Below, piece by piece: positions 14,250 to 22,680 of a stretch of DNA of 64,000 nucleotides. The stretch's first letter is position 1; every line of letters starts with the position of its first letter. The translations under genes and the position numbers were made by a program. The notes beneath the pieces are model-generated. The model saw nothing but the letters and a program-made list of their open reading frames with translations. It made no database searches and was not told where the DNA came from. Source of the stretch: Improbicoccus pseudotrichonymphae (GTDB lineage: Bacteria; Bacillota; Clostridia; Oscillospirales; Acutalibacteraceae); NCBI GenBank assembly GCA_036322855.1, contig AP027924.1, positions 124,001 through 188,000 of the forward strand, written 5' to 3'.

Positions 14250-17200
14250 GTGTTTAAAAAAATTATAAGTTTTCTTATTGTTATTTTGTTTATTTTTAAT
14301 TTTAATTCGGCGCTCTATTTAGTTAATGCAGGAGGTACACCAAATAGGCTTGATTCTTCCATTCGGAGTAAAGCCGAAGTAGTAAAGGATATAATTTTGG
14401 AACTTACCGAAAGTTCAAACAGATTGAACCAAAGCGATATAAAAAATAAAGATGCATTAAAAAATAAGGTTAAAAGCACGAAATCCGGATTTGTTTATAT
14501 TAGAAATTTAGAACAATTGAGAAGTATTGCTCGGGAGATCAATAATGCGAATGAATCTTTCGCAGAAGCTAATTATATATTGGATTTTCCGAATAAAGTC
14601 GTTGATTTAGGGTGCAATATAAATGAAATAAGTCTCGAAAAAAAAATTGTTAATGAAGAATTTAATCTCGTGGTTAAAGGCATTATTACAAAAAAATGGG
14701 AACCAATAGGAAATGGAACAAAATTTTATACAGGCCCCCCTGTTGTGGGCATAGAGCCATATTCCTCAAAAACCAGAGAAGTTGATTCTTCTCATTATAA
14801 ATTTGCAACTTTTAATGGGACATTTGATGGTAATGGTCATACAATAAAAAATATGTTAGTTTGCACAGATGATTCTGAACTTTATGCAAACCCACCACCG
14901 TTAGAGGCAGAACCATATTCTTCTAAAACCAAAGATGCAAGCGGCTCCAGCAATGAAGGCAATGTATATGCAGGATTTTTCGGGCATGTAGAAGGTCCTG
15001 ATGCTGAAATTAAAAATTTAACTATTGAAAATTCGATCGTAGTTGCCAAAAGCAATGCTGAAATGGATATGTCGACCGGTAACGGCGCGTGTTATGCAGG
15101 AACAATCGCGGGAAGAATTGACAGACATAAAAGTGGTAAATTTGAAAATCTAAACTGTAAAAATTGTAGAGTTATAAGTTCATGTAATATTAAAAAAAGT
15201 ACAAACGCGAAAGCCGGAGGTATTTTCGGAGCATTAATTGTCTCAAAAGGAAGATATGATGAACCAATTTTTGAAAATTGTGATTTAAACATAGAAAATA
15301 TTAATTCTCGAGACACAAAAGTTATATGTACAGGACAAGCCGGCGGTATGTTCGGGACCTTTGGAGGGTATTACGAAGTACCACCAGAACAAGGAGGAGA
15401 TGGCAAACCATACGAAATAGGCTCAGCTTTTGGTCACGCTGCTTCAAAAATAGAAATTTCAAAACTTAATGTTCAAAATTGCAACATAAATTCTACAGAT
15501 CAAGCAGGTGGAGTTGTTGGAGGATTTGTATGTTTAAAAAATTTTAAAGCCACAACGAATATAAATCTAGAAAAAAATATAATTCAATCCGGTGGCCAAG
15601 CCGGAGGTATAGTTGGGGGTTTTGGTTGTGGCTGTAAGCCATTTGATGGTATTTCGGGCAGAAACGAACTTATAGGTAGTGTTAACTTTCAGAATTGTTC
15701 ATTTAAATCAGGTACTATTAAAACCAAAAATGCTTATAATACAGGTGGCCTTGCCGGAGGTTTTGGTTGCAACGGTGAAGTATTCTTCAGAGGATGTGTT
15801 TCTCAGTCTAATAATGGCAATTTCCCAGGATTAACCAGCGGATTTGGATGCAGGGGGAACGTTGGTATTTCTGAATGTGAATCAGCGGATGGAAGTTTGA
15901 TAGATACAGGGTTTGGTACTATGGGAACTGTTACTTTAATCAAATTAAAAACGAAAGATAAAATATCCAGCGGTTTTGGTTGTAAAGATCAAATAGAAAT
16001 TTCCCAATGTGAATCAACAAATGGAAACTTATTTGATACGGGTTTCGGCACCGCGAAAACTGTTATTTTAACTGATCTAAAAACAAAAGACAAAATATCT
16101 AAAGGTTTCGGTTGCGATAGAAATATAAATATTTCTAATTGTGAATCGACAAATGGAAGTTTATTTGATATAGATTTTTTTCCTTCTTCAAATTTTTATG
16201 GTTCTTCTGGAGGATTTGGCGCTCAAGGGACCGTTACTTTAAATAATTTAAAAGTAAAAGACAAAATAGCCGGCGGTTTTGGTTGTTCTGGGAATATAAA
16301 TATTTCTAATTGCGAATCAACAGATGGGAGTTTATTTGATATATATTCCGATTCTTCGCGCTGTGGATACGCTTCGGGATTTGGTACTGCAGGAACCATT
16401 ACTTTAACTAATTTAAAAGTAAAAGATAAAATAGCCGGCGGTTTTGGTTGCTCGAAAGATTTAAATATTTCCAATTGTGAATCAATCGACGGAGATTTGT
16501 TTAATTTTACTTCAACAAATCGTTGTAATTCGGGGTTTGGTGTTAACGGAACTGTCACTTTAACTAATTTAAAGGTAAAAAATAAAATAGTTAGTGGTTT
16601 TGGTTGTTCTGGAAGTATAAATATTTCTAATTGCGAATCAACAGATGGAAGTTTATTTGATGTTTCTCCAGACATCGGATACCCTTCAGGATTTGGTACC
16701 AAAGAAAATGTTAATTTAACTGGTTTAAAAACAAAAAGAAAAATAGTTGATGGTTTTGGTCTTGGAGGAACTTTTACTTTGACTGATTCAAAAATAGGAA
16801 ACAGAGCATTTGATAGTTTTGGTTGCCATGGCAATATAAAAATTTCTGATTGTGAATTCGGTGAAAGTTTTTGTGTAAGGTGTGGTGCCGGAAGTGAAAA
16901 AATAGAAATCAATAATTGTAATGTAGGTTACTTATTTAAAGATATAGGCTGTAGAAAAATATCTTTAAATAAAGTCAATTCTCATGGGAAAAGTATGAGT
17001 AAAATAAAAAATCTTTGGAACACAAATAATTATCCGGGTTACAATCTAGATGCTAGCTACAACCCGAATTATGGCGGTACGATTGGTTCCATTGGCGCCG
17101 ATGAAATTATTGTGAATGATTGCCATCATGTTGGCGATTTGGATTTAAAAGAAACTGTCTGGGGAGGAAATGAGTCAAGCACAGAAGCTGTAGAATTAAA

Positions 17201-18896
17201 TTCAAAAATTGGTGGTTTATTTGGTGCGTTGGGCGCAAAAAAAGCAGTATTTACAAATTGTTCGCACAAAGGAAACATTAACGGTGAAGGAAAAACTGCC
17301 GGTTTAATAGTAACAGCCGGGGCAGAAAATTTTGAAATCAACAATTGTTGCGTTATTGGCAGTATTAATGGCAGAGACACATCGGGTGGACTAATTTGCG
17401 AAGAAGGAAGTGGCGAAAAATTAAATATTAATAATTGTTACTTTGAAGGAATTGTAAATTCAAAATCGAGTATTTGTGCGGGATTAGTGGCTTTGGGTGA
17501 TCATTTAAATTTGAATAATTGCCACGTAAAAGGTCTTATAGTAGGAAATAAATTGGCAGCTTCGCTAATAGGAGAAAGTTTCGGTACAACTTTAGAAAAA
17601 TGTTACTCGGACGCTGGTATTGCGGCTTTTAATTCAGATGGAAATCCAGAAATTTATTCCGGTGGATTAATTGGTAGAAATAGAGATAAAAGATGGGGAT
17701 TTCGCGCCGATCTTCCTAAAAATCCGATTCCGAATAAGACAGGAGAATTTTATGAAGATCCGGACGATCCAAGATCATGGAACGGTATGTGCGATGTTAA
17801 AACCAACATAGATATTAATAATTGTTATGCCGTAGGCAAAGTAACCGTCGAAACTTCACCGAATGTTTTTTCTTATTCCGGAGGTTTAATAGCTTTGATT
17901 AAATCCAACGGTTGTACTACGAATATTAAAAATATTTATACTGCTTGTGAAGTTAATGAATTTGGTTCAGGCAATGCACAAAGTCAAAAAGGCGGAATCA
18001 TAGGTTACTCTGAAGTTAAACCGAATATGGAAAACTTCTATGCTTACAATATAGATAAATCAAAACCCTTGGAAGCTGTTTCCAATTTTCCGGAATTCAG
18101 TACCGAATCTTCTAAACTCAATACTATTGAAATGACAGGTATTCTCCCGAACATATTTGACGACCTAGAAAGAAGAGCCCCATTAAATATGTTATTTACT
18201 ACATTGGCAGAAAAATGGTTATATAAAGAAGACACATATGTAAAAAGTCAAAGAGAGCACTATTATGACAGGTATTGCAGTTATCCAATTTTAAAAAATA
18301 CAAACGAAAATCCGCATGAAATTATTTATGAAAAATATAAAGATATAGATTTACAAGATGACGAAACAAAAGTATGGGTAATATCAGAAGGACCGTATCC
18401 ATTAGATTCTAAATTATATGTAAACAAAATGGATACTGAAGAAGAACTAAAAACTGTAAGTCATTTATGGGACGATGTTCACGAACTTAAATCAAAATAT
18501 TCTTCTTTTTATGATATTCATTTGGAGCACGAAAATGGAAAAGTATTTCAACCGATAGCACCGGTGATCATAAGAATTCCAATACCGGCACACTTTAATA
18601 AATCCAAATTGGAAAGTTTCAGGTTAGAAGGAGGACCCGATAAAACTTTTGAAAATGAAAGAATAGTTGAAATAAATAATATCGAATATCTAGAGTTTGT
18701 TACAGATCATTTTAGTTATTATGGGATTTCCGACGAGGGCGAAAAAAATACTGAGGACGATCAAAACGATAAAAACAATCCAAAAACCAGTTCCAAACTT
18801 CCAGTGTTTTCTAATTTACTAGTAAATAATTGCATATTGCTTTTGTTATATTTATTTATCAAAAAAAGAAAAAATACAAAAAATAAATTAGCATAG
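14250..18896 (+). CDS. giant secreted surface protein with Cys-containing FGC/NISNCES repeats
   Basis: The frame is open from 14238 (GTG); GTG at 14250 gives the cleaner signal peptide MFKKIISFLIVILFIFNF and about 1548 residues. Residues about 150-550 have GLUG-like pieces (GGxFGxF...NC). Residues about 530-880 are a tandem array alternating GGFGCSGNINISNCESTDGS-type units with GFGTxGTVTLTNLKVKDKI units. Both fit a repeating beta-strand solenoid, with Cys at fixed places. Further NC/GG repeats follow to about residue 1250. The C-terminus has a hydrophobic helix and a basic tail (IKKRKNTKN) but no clear LPxTG. A cell-surface adhesin or shell protein is inferred. A promoter and a terminator frame it as a single-gene unit. 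Confidence 0.75.
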   Translation: MFKKIISFLIVILFIFNFNSALYLVNAGGTPNRLDSSIRSKAEVVKDIILELTESSNRLNQSDIKNKDALKNKVKSTKSGFVYIRNLEQLRSIAREINNANESFAEANYILDFPNKVVDLGCNINEISLEKKIVNEEFNLVVKGIITKKWEPIGNGTKFYTGPPVVGIEPYSSKTREVDSSHYKFATFNGTFDGNGHTIKNMLVCTDDSELYANPPPLEAEPYSSKTKDASGSSNEGNVYAGFFGHVEGPDAEIKNLTIENSIVVAKSNAEMDMSTGNGACYAGTIAGRIDRHKSGKFENLNCKNCRVISSCNIKKSTNAKAGGIFGALIVSKGRYDEPIFENCDLNIENINSRDTKVICTGQAGGMFGTFGGYYEVPPEQGGDGKPYEIGSAFGHAASKIEISKLNVQNCNINSTDQAGGVVGGFVCLKNFKATTNINLEKNIIQSGGQAGGIVGGFGCGCKPFDGISGRNELIGSVNFQNCSFKSGTIKTKNAYNTGGLAGGFGCNGEVFFRGCVSQSNNGNFPGLTSGFGCRGNVGISECESADGSLIDTGFGTMGTVTLIKLKTKDKISSGFGCKDQIEISQCESTNGNLFDTGFGTAKTVILTDLKTKDKISKGFGCDRNINISNCESTNGSLFDIDFFPSSNFYGSSGGFGAQGTVTLNNLKVKDKIAGGFGCSGNINISNCESTDGSLFDIYSDSSRCGYASGFGTAGTITLTNLKVKDKIAGGFGCSKDLNISNCESIDGDLFNFTSTNRCNSGFGVNGTVTLTNLKVKNKIVSGFGCSGSINISNCESTDGSLFDVSPDIGYPSGFGTKENVNLTGLKTKRKIVDGFGLGGTFTLTDSKIGNRAFDSFGCHGNIKISDCEFGESFCVRCGAGSEKIEINNCNVGYLFKDIGCRKISLNKVNSHGKSMSKIKNLWNTNNYPGYNLDASYNPNYGGTIGSIGADEIIVNDCHHVGDLDLKETVWGGNESSTEAVELNSKIGGLFGALGAKKAVFTNCSHKGNINGEGKTAGLIVTAGAENFEINNCCVIGSINGRDTSGGLICEEGSGEKLNINNCYFEGIVNSKSSICAGLVALGDHLNLNNCHVKGLIVGNKLAASLIGESFGTTLEKCYSDAGIAAFNSDGNPEIYSGGLIGRNRDKRWGFRADLPKNPIPNKTGEFYEDPDDPRSWNGMCDVKTNIDINNCYAVGKVTVETSPNVFSYSGGLIALIKSNGCTTNIKNIYTACEVNEFGSGNAQSQKGGIIGYSEVKPNMENFYAYNIDKSKPLEAVSNFPEFSTESSKLNTIEMTGILPNIFDDLERRAPLNMLFTTLAEKWLYKEDTYVKSQREHYYDRYCSYPILKNTNENPHEIIYEKYKDIDLQDDETKVWVISEGPYPLDSKLYVNKMDTEEELKTVSHLWDDVHELKSKYSSFYDIHLEHENGKVFQPIAPVIIRIPIPAHFNKSKLESFRLEGGPDKTFENERIVEINNIEYLEFVTDHFSYYGISDEGEKNTEDDQNDKNNPKTSSKLPVFSNLLVNNCILLLLYLFIKKRKNTKNKLA

Positions 18897-18916
18897 GGCA
18901 TTTAAAATAAAAACGA

Positions 18917-18943
18917 CTCCGATTTTATACAATAAAATCGGAG
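18917..18943 (+). terminator. terminator after the giant surface protein gene
   Basis: An 11-bp perfect stem CTCCGATTTTA / TAAAATCGGAG with a 5-base loop begins 20 bases after the stop codon and is followed by ATGGTTGTTTTATTT. Confidence 0.8.
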
Positions 18944-19002
18944 ATGGTTGTTTTATTTGATTGTTTTAGTTATAATTTTATCAAGTTGAGGTAAAAATTA
19001 GT

Positions 19003-19707
19003 ATGGAAATAATCGCGGACATGCATTGTCATACAGTTGCTTCCGGCCATGCTTACAGCACTGTTGTGGAGAACGCAAGAGTCGCCAAAGAAAAAAAAAT
19101 GTGGGCCATAGCAATAACTGACCATACGGGAGTAATTCCAGATTCTCCTAGTTCTTGGTATTTTGATAACCTAAAAGTCTTGCCTGATAAAATTTTTGGG
19201 GTGAAAATATTCAAAGGAATAGAAACCAACGTTGTAGACAAAAATGGAAATATCGACTTGCCGAGTCTAAAGATAGATTTGGATTGGGTTATAGCTTCGA
19301 TACATGCATTTTCGTTTCAGAAAGAACACGGCATTACTGAATGTACTAAAGCATGGATAGGTGTCGCGAATAATCCTATTGTGGATGTTATTGGCCACAG
19401 CGGTACCGTCGGTTTCGAATATGATTTTGAGAAAGTTATACCGATTTTCAAGAAAAATAATAAAATTGTAGAAATTAATGCAAGCTCTTACAGATCAAGA
19501 CCCGGAAGCGAGAAAAATTGTATTCGAATTGCGGAATTATGCAAAAAATACAAAGTGCCGGTTATTGTTAATTCGGATGCACATTTTTGTGATAATGTAG
19601 GAGATTTTGATATGGCACTGAAAGTTTTGGAAAGTGTAAATTTCCCTAAAGAGCTTGTGGTCAATTCGAATATAGAACATTTTCAAAAATATACAAATTT
19701 AGTTTAG
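19003..19707 (+). CDS. PHP-domain phosphoesterase, YcdX type
   Basis: The 234-residue protein has the PHP metal motifs DMHCHTVASGHAYS at the N-terminus, ITDHTG near residue 40, IEXN-type GIETN, SIHAF, GHSG and the terminal NSDAH. These match the trinuclear-metal YcdX/YcsE-like phosphatases; the substrate is unknown. The ATG follows GAGGTAAAAATTAGT. The stop codon TAG straddles the edge of MITE copy 2; its G belongs to the element, but without the element the frame would still stop (TAA). A possible -10 box TATAAT is at 18971. Confidence 0.85.
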   Translation: MEIIADMHCHTVASGHAYSTVVENARVAKEKKMWAIAITDHTGVIPDSPSSWYFDNLKVLPDKIFGVKIFKGIETNVVDKNGNIDLPSLKIDLDWVIASIHAFSFQKEHGITECTKAWIGVANNPIVDVIGHSGTVGFEYDFEKVIPIFKKNNKIVEINASSYRSRPGSEKNCIRIAELCKKYKVPVIVNSDAHFCDNVGDFDMALKVLESVNFPKELVVNSNIEHFQKYTNLV

Positions 19708-19867
19708 GCCCTGTTCCTACTATTGTTAAACAATCGCATTTTGTTAATTTTTTATATTAAATTGTGTTAAATTTTTTCATAATACACCAGTATTATTTCA
19801 AAAATTTGCCTTATTTAATTTAAAAATTATTCAAAAATCGATTATTTAAAATAGTAGGAACAGGCCC
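19707..19867. mobile_element. MITE copy 2 (161 bp)
   Basis: Almost identical to the element at 12253-12412, with ends GGCCCTGTTCCTACTATT and AATAGTAGGAACAGGCCC. It sits exactly between the PHP gene and folB, starting inside the PHP stop codon and ending 17 bases before the folB start. The right flank does not preserve a TA, so the target duplication has decayed. It may influence folB expression. Confidence 0.9.
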
Positions 19868-19884
19868 AATACAGCGGAGAATTT

Positions 19885-20250
19885 ATGTATAAAATAATTA
19901 TAAAAAATTTAGAAATTTTTGCCTACCATGGATGTTGTGAAGAAGAAAAGGTTTTGGGGCAGGTTTTCTGTATAGATTGTGATGTTTTGGTTAATATAGG
20001 TAATACAGATAATGAAATCAAAGATGATGTAAAAAATACGTTGTGTTATGCTGAAGTAGCAGATTTTATAGTAAAAAATTTTCAAAAAGATAAATTTAAT
20101 TTAATAGAGACCGCAGCCGAGATGCTATGTAATCTGATAATTTCTAATTTTAGCAAAGTTGATTTTGCTAAAATTGTAGTGAAAAAGCCCAATGCGCCAA
20201 TAGATAAAAAATTTGAATATGTTGCCGTTGAATACGAAAAAGCTAGATAA
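19885..20250 (+). CDS. folB: dihydroneopterin aldolase
   Basis: The 121-residue protein matches FolB of the folate pathway, which converts dihydroneopterin to 6-hydroxymethyl-dihydropterin and glycolaldehyde. It has LEIFAYHGCCEEEKVLGQ (family: AYHGVxxxExxxGQ), the central VKNTLCYAEVADFI and the C-terminal VVKKPNAPI with the conserved Lys. No folP, folK or folE is in the window. The ribosome-binding site CGGAG lies immediately after MITE copy 2. Confidence 0.93.
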   Translation: MYKIIIKNLEIFAYHGCCEEEKVLGQVFCIDCDVLVNIGNTDNEIKDDVKNTLCYAEVADFIVKNFQKDKFNLIETAAEMLCNLIISNFSKVDFAKIVVKKPNAPIDKKFEYVAVEYEKAR

Positions 20251-20264
20251 TTTGTGGTGATTTT

Positions 20265-21212
20265 TTGGCAAAATACACTATAATTTCAGATGTAAGTAAG
20301 TCTATTGTCTCCATTTTAAGAGATAAACTCTCTCCAGAACCTATTGACAAACCTGAAAAAATAGGAATTTGCGATCCAAAAGACAGAGGTAATTTTGTGC
20401 TTGGTATTCATCTCTATGATATAAAAGAAGACACCTCTGGGCAAAACAGAGGTCCCGTGATCCTTCCGGATGGCAGGACTCAGGATCCTCCGGCGGTTAT
20501 TGAGCTTTATTACATGATTTCTGTCTGCAGCAAAGCCGAAATTGAAATAAAATCAGTTGAAGAATCAAACATAATGGGAAGAGTTATACAAGTTTTCAAA
20601 GACAATCAGGTAATCCCAAGTATTTATATGGATAGTTCTGTTGGGAATGTAGAAAATGTTCCGATAAATTTGTTGTCGATCGAAATGGAAGAAAAGGTTA
20701 AAATTTGGACGATGTTTGGCGAATCTTATAAACTTTCAGTTTTTTATGTTGTAGGGCCGATAAATATAGATTCTGAAATTATTAGAAAGCCTCAAAAGCG
20801 TGTACAAAAAGTTATATTGGATTCATCACATTACATCGCCAGGAAGATAGTTCAGTTCGAAACCAGAATTAAAGACGAAGATATAGAAGACGAATACGCC
20901 GAAGAAGAAAACAAAGAAGAAAGTGAAAAGGAGGAGGATGAAATCCCCGATGACGAAGATTCAGAAAAAGAAGAAAACGCCGAAGACGAAAGTGAAGATA
21001 TAGAAGACGAAGATGAAGATGAAGATGAAAATGAAGATAAAGACAAAGAGGATACAAAAGATGTAGAGATCACGAAGGAAGAAGAAACTGAGAATTCAGA
21101 TGATGATAATAATACGCCCGAAAATGAAAAAATAGCCGATGAAGATGTAGATGAAAACGAAGAAGAAAAAAATGGAAACAACGAGGAAAGTGAAAATGAA
21201 GATAATTCATAG
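20265..21212 (+). CDS. Pvc16/DUF4255-type contractile-injection tube-cap protein, with acidic tail
   Basis: Residues 1-180 match the Pvc16 N-terminal (DUF4255) family. After an N-terminal helix (IISDVSKSIVSILRDKL) come a beta strand NFVLGIHLYDI, a proline loop (DPPAVIELYYMISV), IMGRVIQVFKDNQVIPS and a terminal YKLSVFYVVGP. In extracellular contractile injection systems this protein caps or terminates the tube. Residues about 205-315 are an unusual, extremely acidic Glu/Asp tail. The start is TTG at 20265 after GTGGTGA. Its 3' end overlaps the next gene, so the two are co-translated. No sheath, inner tube, baseplate, spike or ATPase genes are in the window. The family call is from pattern recognition. 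Confidence 0.72.
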   Translation: MAKYTIISDVSKSIVSILRDKLSPEPIDKPEKIGICDPKDRGNFVLGIHLYDIKEDTSGQNRGPVILPDGRTQDPPAVIELYYMISVCSKAEIEIKSVEESNIMGRVIQVFKDNQVIPSIYMDSSVGNVENVPINLLSIEMEEKVKIWTMFGESYKLSVFYVVGPINIDSEIIRKPQKRVQKVILDSSHYIARKIVQFETRIKDEDIEDEYAEEENKEESEKEEDEIPDDEDSEKEENAEDESEDIEDEDEDEDENEDKDKEDTKDVEITKEEETENSDDDNNTPENEKIADEDVDENEEEKNGNNEESENEDNS

Positions 21213-21975
21213 AGCTTCACTGGCTATTCGTTTAAATGACATAGGATTTAAAACTTCCGTTAAAGGTGCCGTTATTTTATTTAACAACGAACAAAAGCCC
21301 TATGTTCTTAAGTCTGACGGAAACTATGTTTTTTACGATTTAGAGCCCATGAATTATAAAGTTTCAGTGGAATGCAACGGCTATGTAGACTTAGAATTTG
21401 AGGTTAATATTAGAGAAAACGAAGTCAAACAAGTAATGTTTGATATGTCTTATAGCACAAAAAACAGCTCTATTTTAAGTATTCCTCGTTTTAATTTTAA
21501 ATTAAAACAAAAAGAGTTATCGAATGTAATGATCAACGTTATCTTAATGGATTCAACCAATTTAAAAATTATTGAACCTGCCCCGAAAAATAGCGAGATG
21601 GTTAAACTAAATCTCGAAGATGATAAAAGTTTGATTCTTCAAAATTATATTTGCTTATCAAAAACGGCCAAAACCAAGATGTTTTTGATGGGTTATGACG
21701 CTTCGACAAAATCATATATATTAAATGAGCCTCTAAGCGAAGATATTAATGAAAATTTTAAAATTTATACTTGTTGGGATTTGAAAACAAATTCTGACGG
21801 AAGTATTATAATCCCATATGTTAATAGATTTATGAAAGATATGGAAAAAATCAATTTTTTGTTTTCTTTTAATGAAATCAGACGCAAAGGTACGGTTATC
21901 ACCGAAAAATACGAAAGAAACAATAAAGAGATGATGATAAATACAAGAAAGACAAAGAAAGAATTGAATTTTTAA
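21196..21975 (+). CDS. partner of the Pvc16-like protein; carboxypeptidase-regulatory-like N-domain
   Basis: The ATG at 21196 lies inside the end of the upstream gene behind GAGGAAAG and gives 259 residues; a longer frame from 21151 has no better signal. Residues about 10-75 look like a carboxypeptidase-regulatory (transthyretin-like) beta-sandwich: VKGAVILFNN, YVFYDLEPMNYKVSVECNGY. The rest has no recognised domain and no signal peptide or membrane helix. The 17-base overlap strongly ties it to the Pvc16-like protein. It may be a structural add-on or a recognition module; function unknown. Confidence 0.6.
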   Translation: MKIIHRASLAIRLNDIGFKTSVKGAVILFNNEQKPYVLKSDGNYVFYDLEPMNYKVSVECNGYVDLEFEVNIRENEVKQVMFDMSYSTKNSSILSIPRFNFKLKQKELSNVMINVILMDSTNLKIIEPAPKNSEMVKLNLEDDKSLILQNYICLSKTAKTKMFLMGYDASTKSYILNEPLSEDINENFKIYTCWDLKTNSDGSIIIPYVNRFMKDMEKINFLFSFNEIRRKGTVITEKYERNNKEMMINTRKTKKELNF

Positions 21976-22021
21976 CTTTAATTTAAATTTATAAATTATT
22001 TATTAATTCTTTCGTTTAGTA

Positions 22022-22050
22022 TTGACTAACCAAATATATTTTACTAGAAT
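22022..22050 (+). promoter_or_regulatory. sigma-A-type promoter
   Basis: TTGACT (22022-22027) and TAGAAT (22045-22050) are separated by 17 bases, 27 bases before the TTG start at 22077. It probably drives the 22077-secG-gyrB-acpS group. Confidence 0.6.
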
Positions 22051-22076
22051 TGAATAATACTTTCGGGGGTTTTGAC

Positions 22077-22367
22077 TTGGCAAAAAAAGAATCTGGATTG
22101 AAATTTAGAGGCAAACCTTTGGTTAGATGTGGTGATGTAATTTTTTATGGAAATATCGCCGATAGTTATGTTGTAAGATTGACTGTTAAGACTAAAGTCT
22201 TGGTGTCGGATGTCAGTGTTTCCGATATTATCACAGTGGAGCTTTTAAAAAGTGCGGCTGTTTTTTACGGAAATTTTAAACCCTTGAAAAATAGCGATAA
22301 ACGTGGTTTATATGAGGCTTTGGATTTAGGCAGCGCATGGCTCGAGAGGGCGCTTAGAAAAGATTAG
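22077..22367 (+). CDS. conserved small protein of unknown function
   Basis: I choose TTG at 22077, preceded by CGGGGGT, over the longer frame from 22050. The 96-residue product begins AKKESGLKFRGKPLVRCGDV and is a small soluble protein ending in a helix, LYEALDLGSAWLERAL. I recall similar short proteins in clostridial genomes but no function. It is 27 bases upstream of secG, probably in the same transcript. Confidence 0.75.
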   Translation: MAKKESGLKFRGKPLVRCGDVIFYGNIADSYVVRLTVKTKVLVSDVSVSDIITVELLKSAAVFYGNFKPLKNSDKRGLYEALDLGSAWLERALRKD

Positions 22368-22394
22368 AATCTAAAATACGAGGTGGTAATCATT

Positions 22395-22658
22395 ATGAGC
22401 ATTATCGAAATAATTTTAGGGGTTTGTGTTATAGTTTTTTCAGCAGCTATTGTTGGAATAATTTTGACTCAAGAAGGAAAACAACAAAATGCTGGCGGTT
22501 TTATTACCGGAGCGTCATCGGATACTTTTCTCAACAAACATAAAGGGAGGTCGAAGGATGCTTTTTTAGCAAGATGGACAAGATTTATCGCTATATCTAT
22601 ATTTGTTTTAGTAATTGCCATAAATGTTATTTCCTATTTTCATTTTTTAGGTGCATGA
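22395..22658 (+). CDS. secG: preprotein translocase subunit SecG
   Basis: The 87-residue protein has two membrane helices (about 3-23 and 58-80) flanking a Gly/Ser-rich cytoplasmic loop with QEGKQQNAGGFITGASSDTF, the standard SecG layout. It assists SecYE in protein export. The ATG at 22395 follows GAGGTGG; the extended GTG start at 22383 would overlap that site. The gyrB gene follows 22 bases downstream. Confidence 0.92.
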   Translation: MSIIEIILGVCVIVFSAAIVGIILTQEGKQQNAGGFITGASSDTFLNKHKGRSKDAFLARWTRFIAISIFVLVIAINVISYFHFLGA

Positions 22659-22680
22659 TTCTAATTAATTAGGTGAAAAA

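Noticed and set aside
20852..21220. Minus-strand Ser/Phe-rich frame
   Set aside because: It is a mirror of the GAA/GAT-rich acidic tail of the Pvc16-like gene, with no ribosome-binding site.
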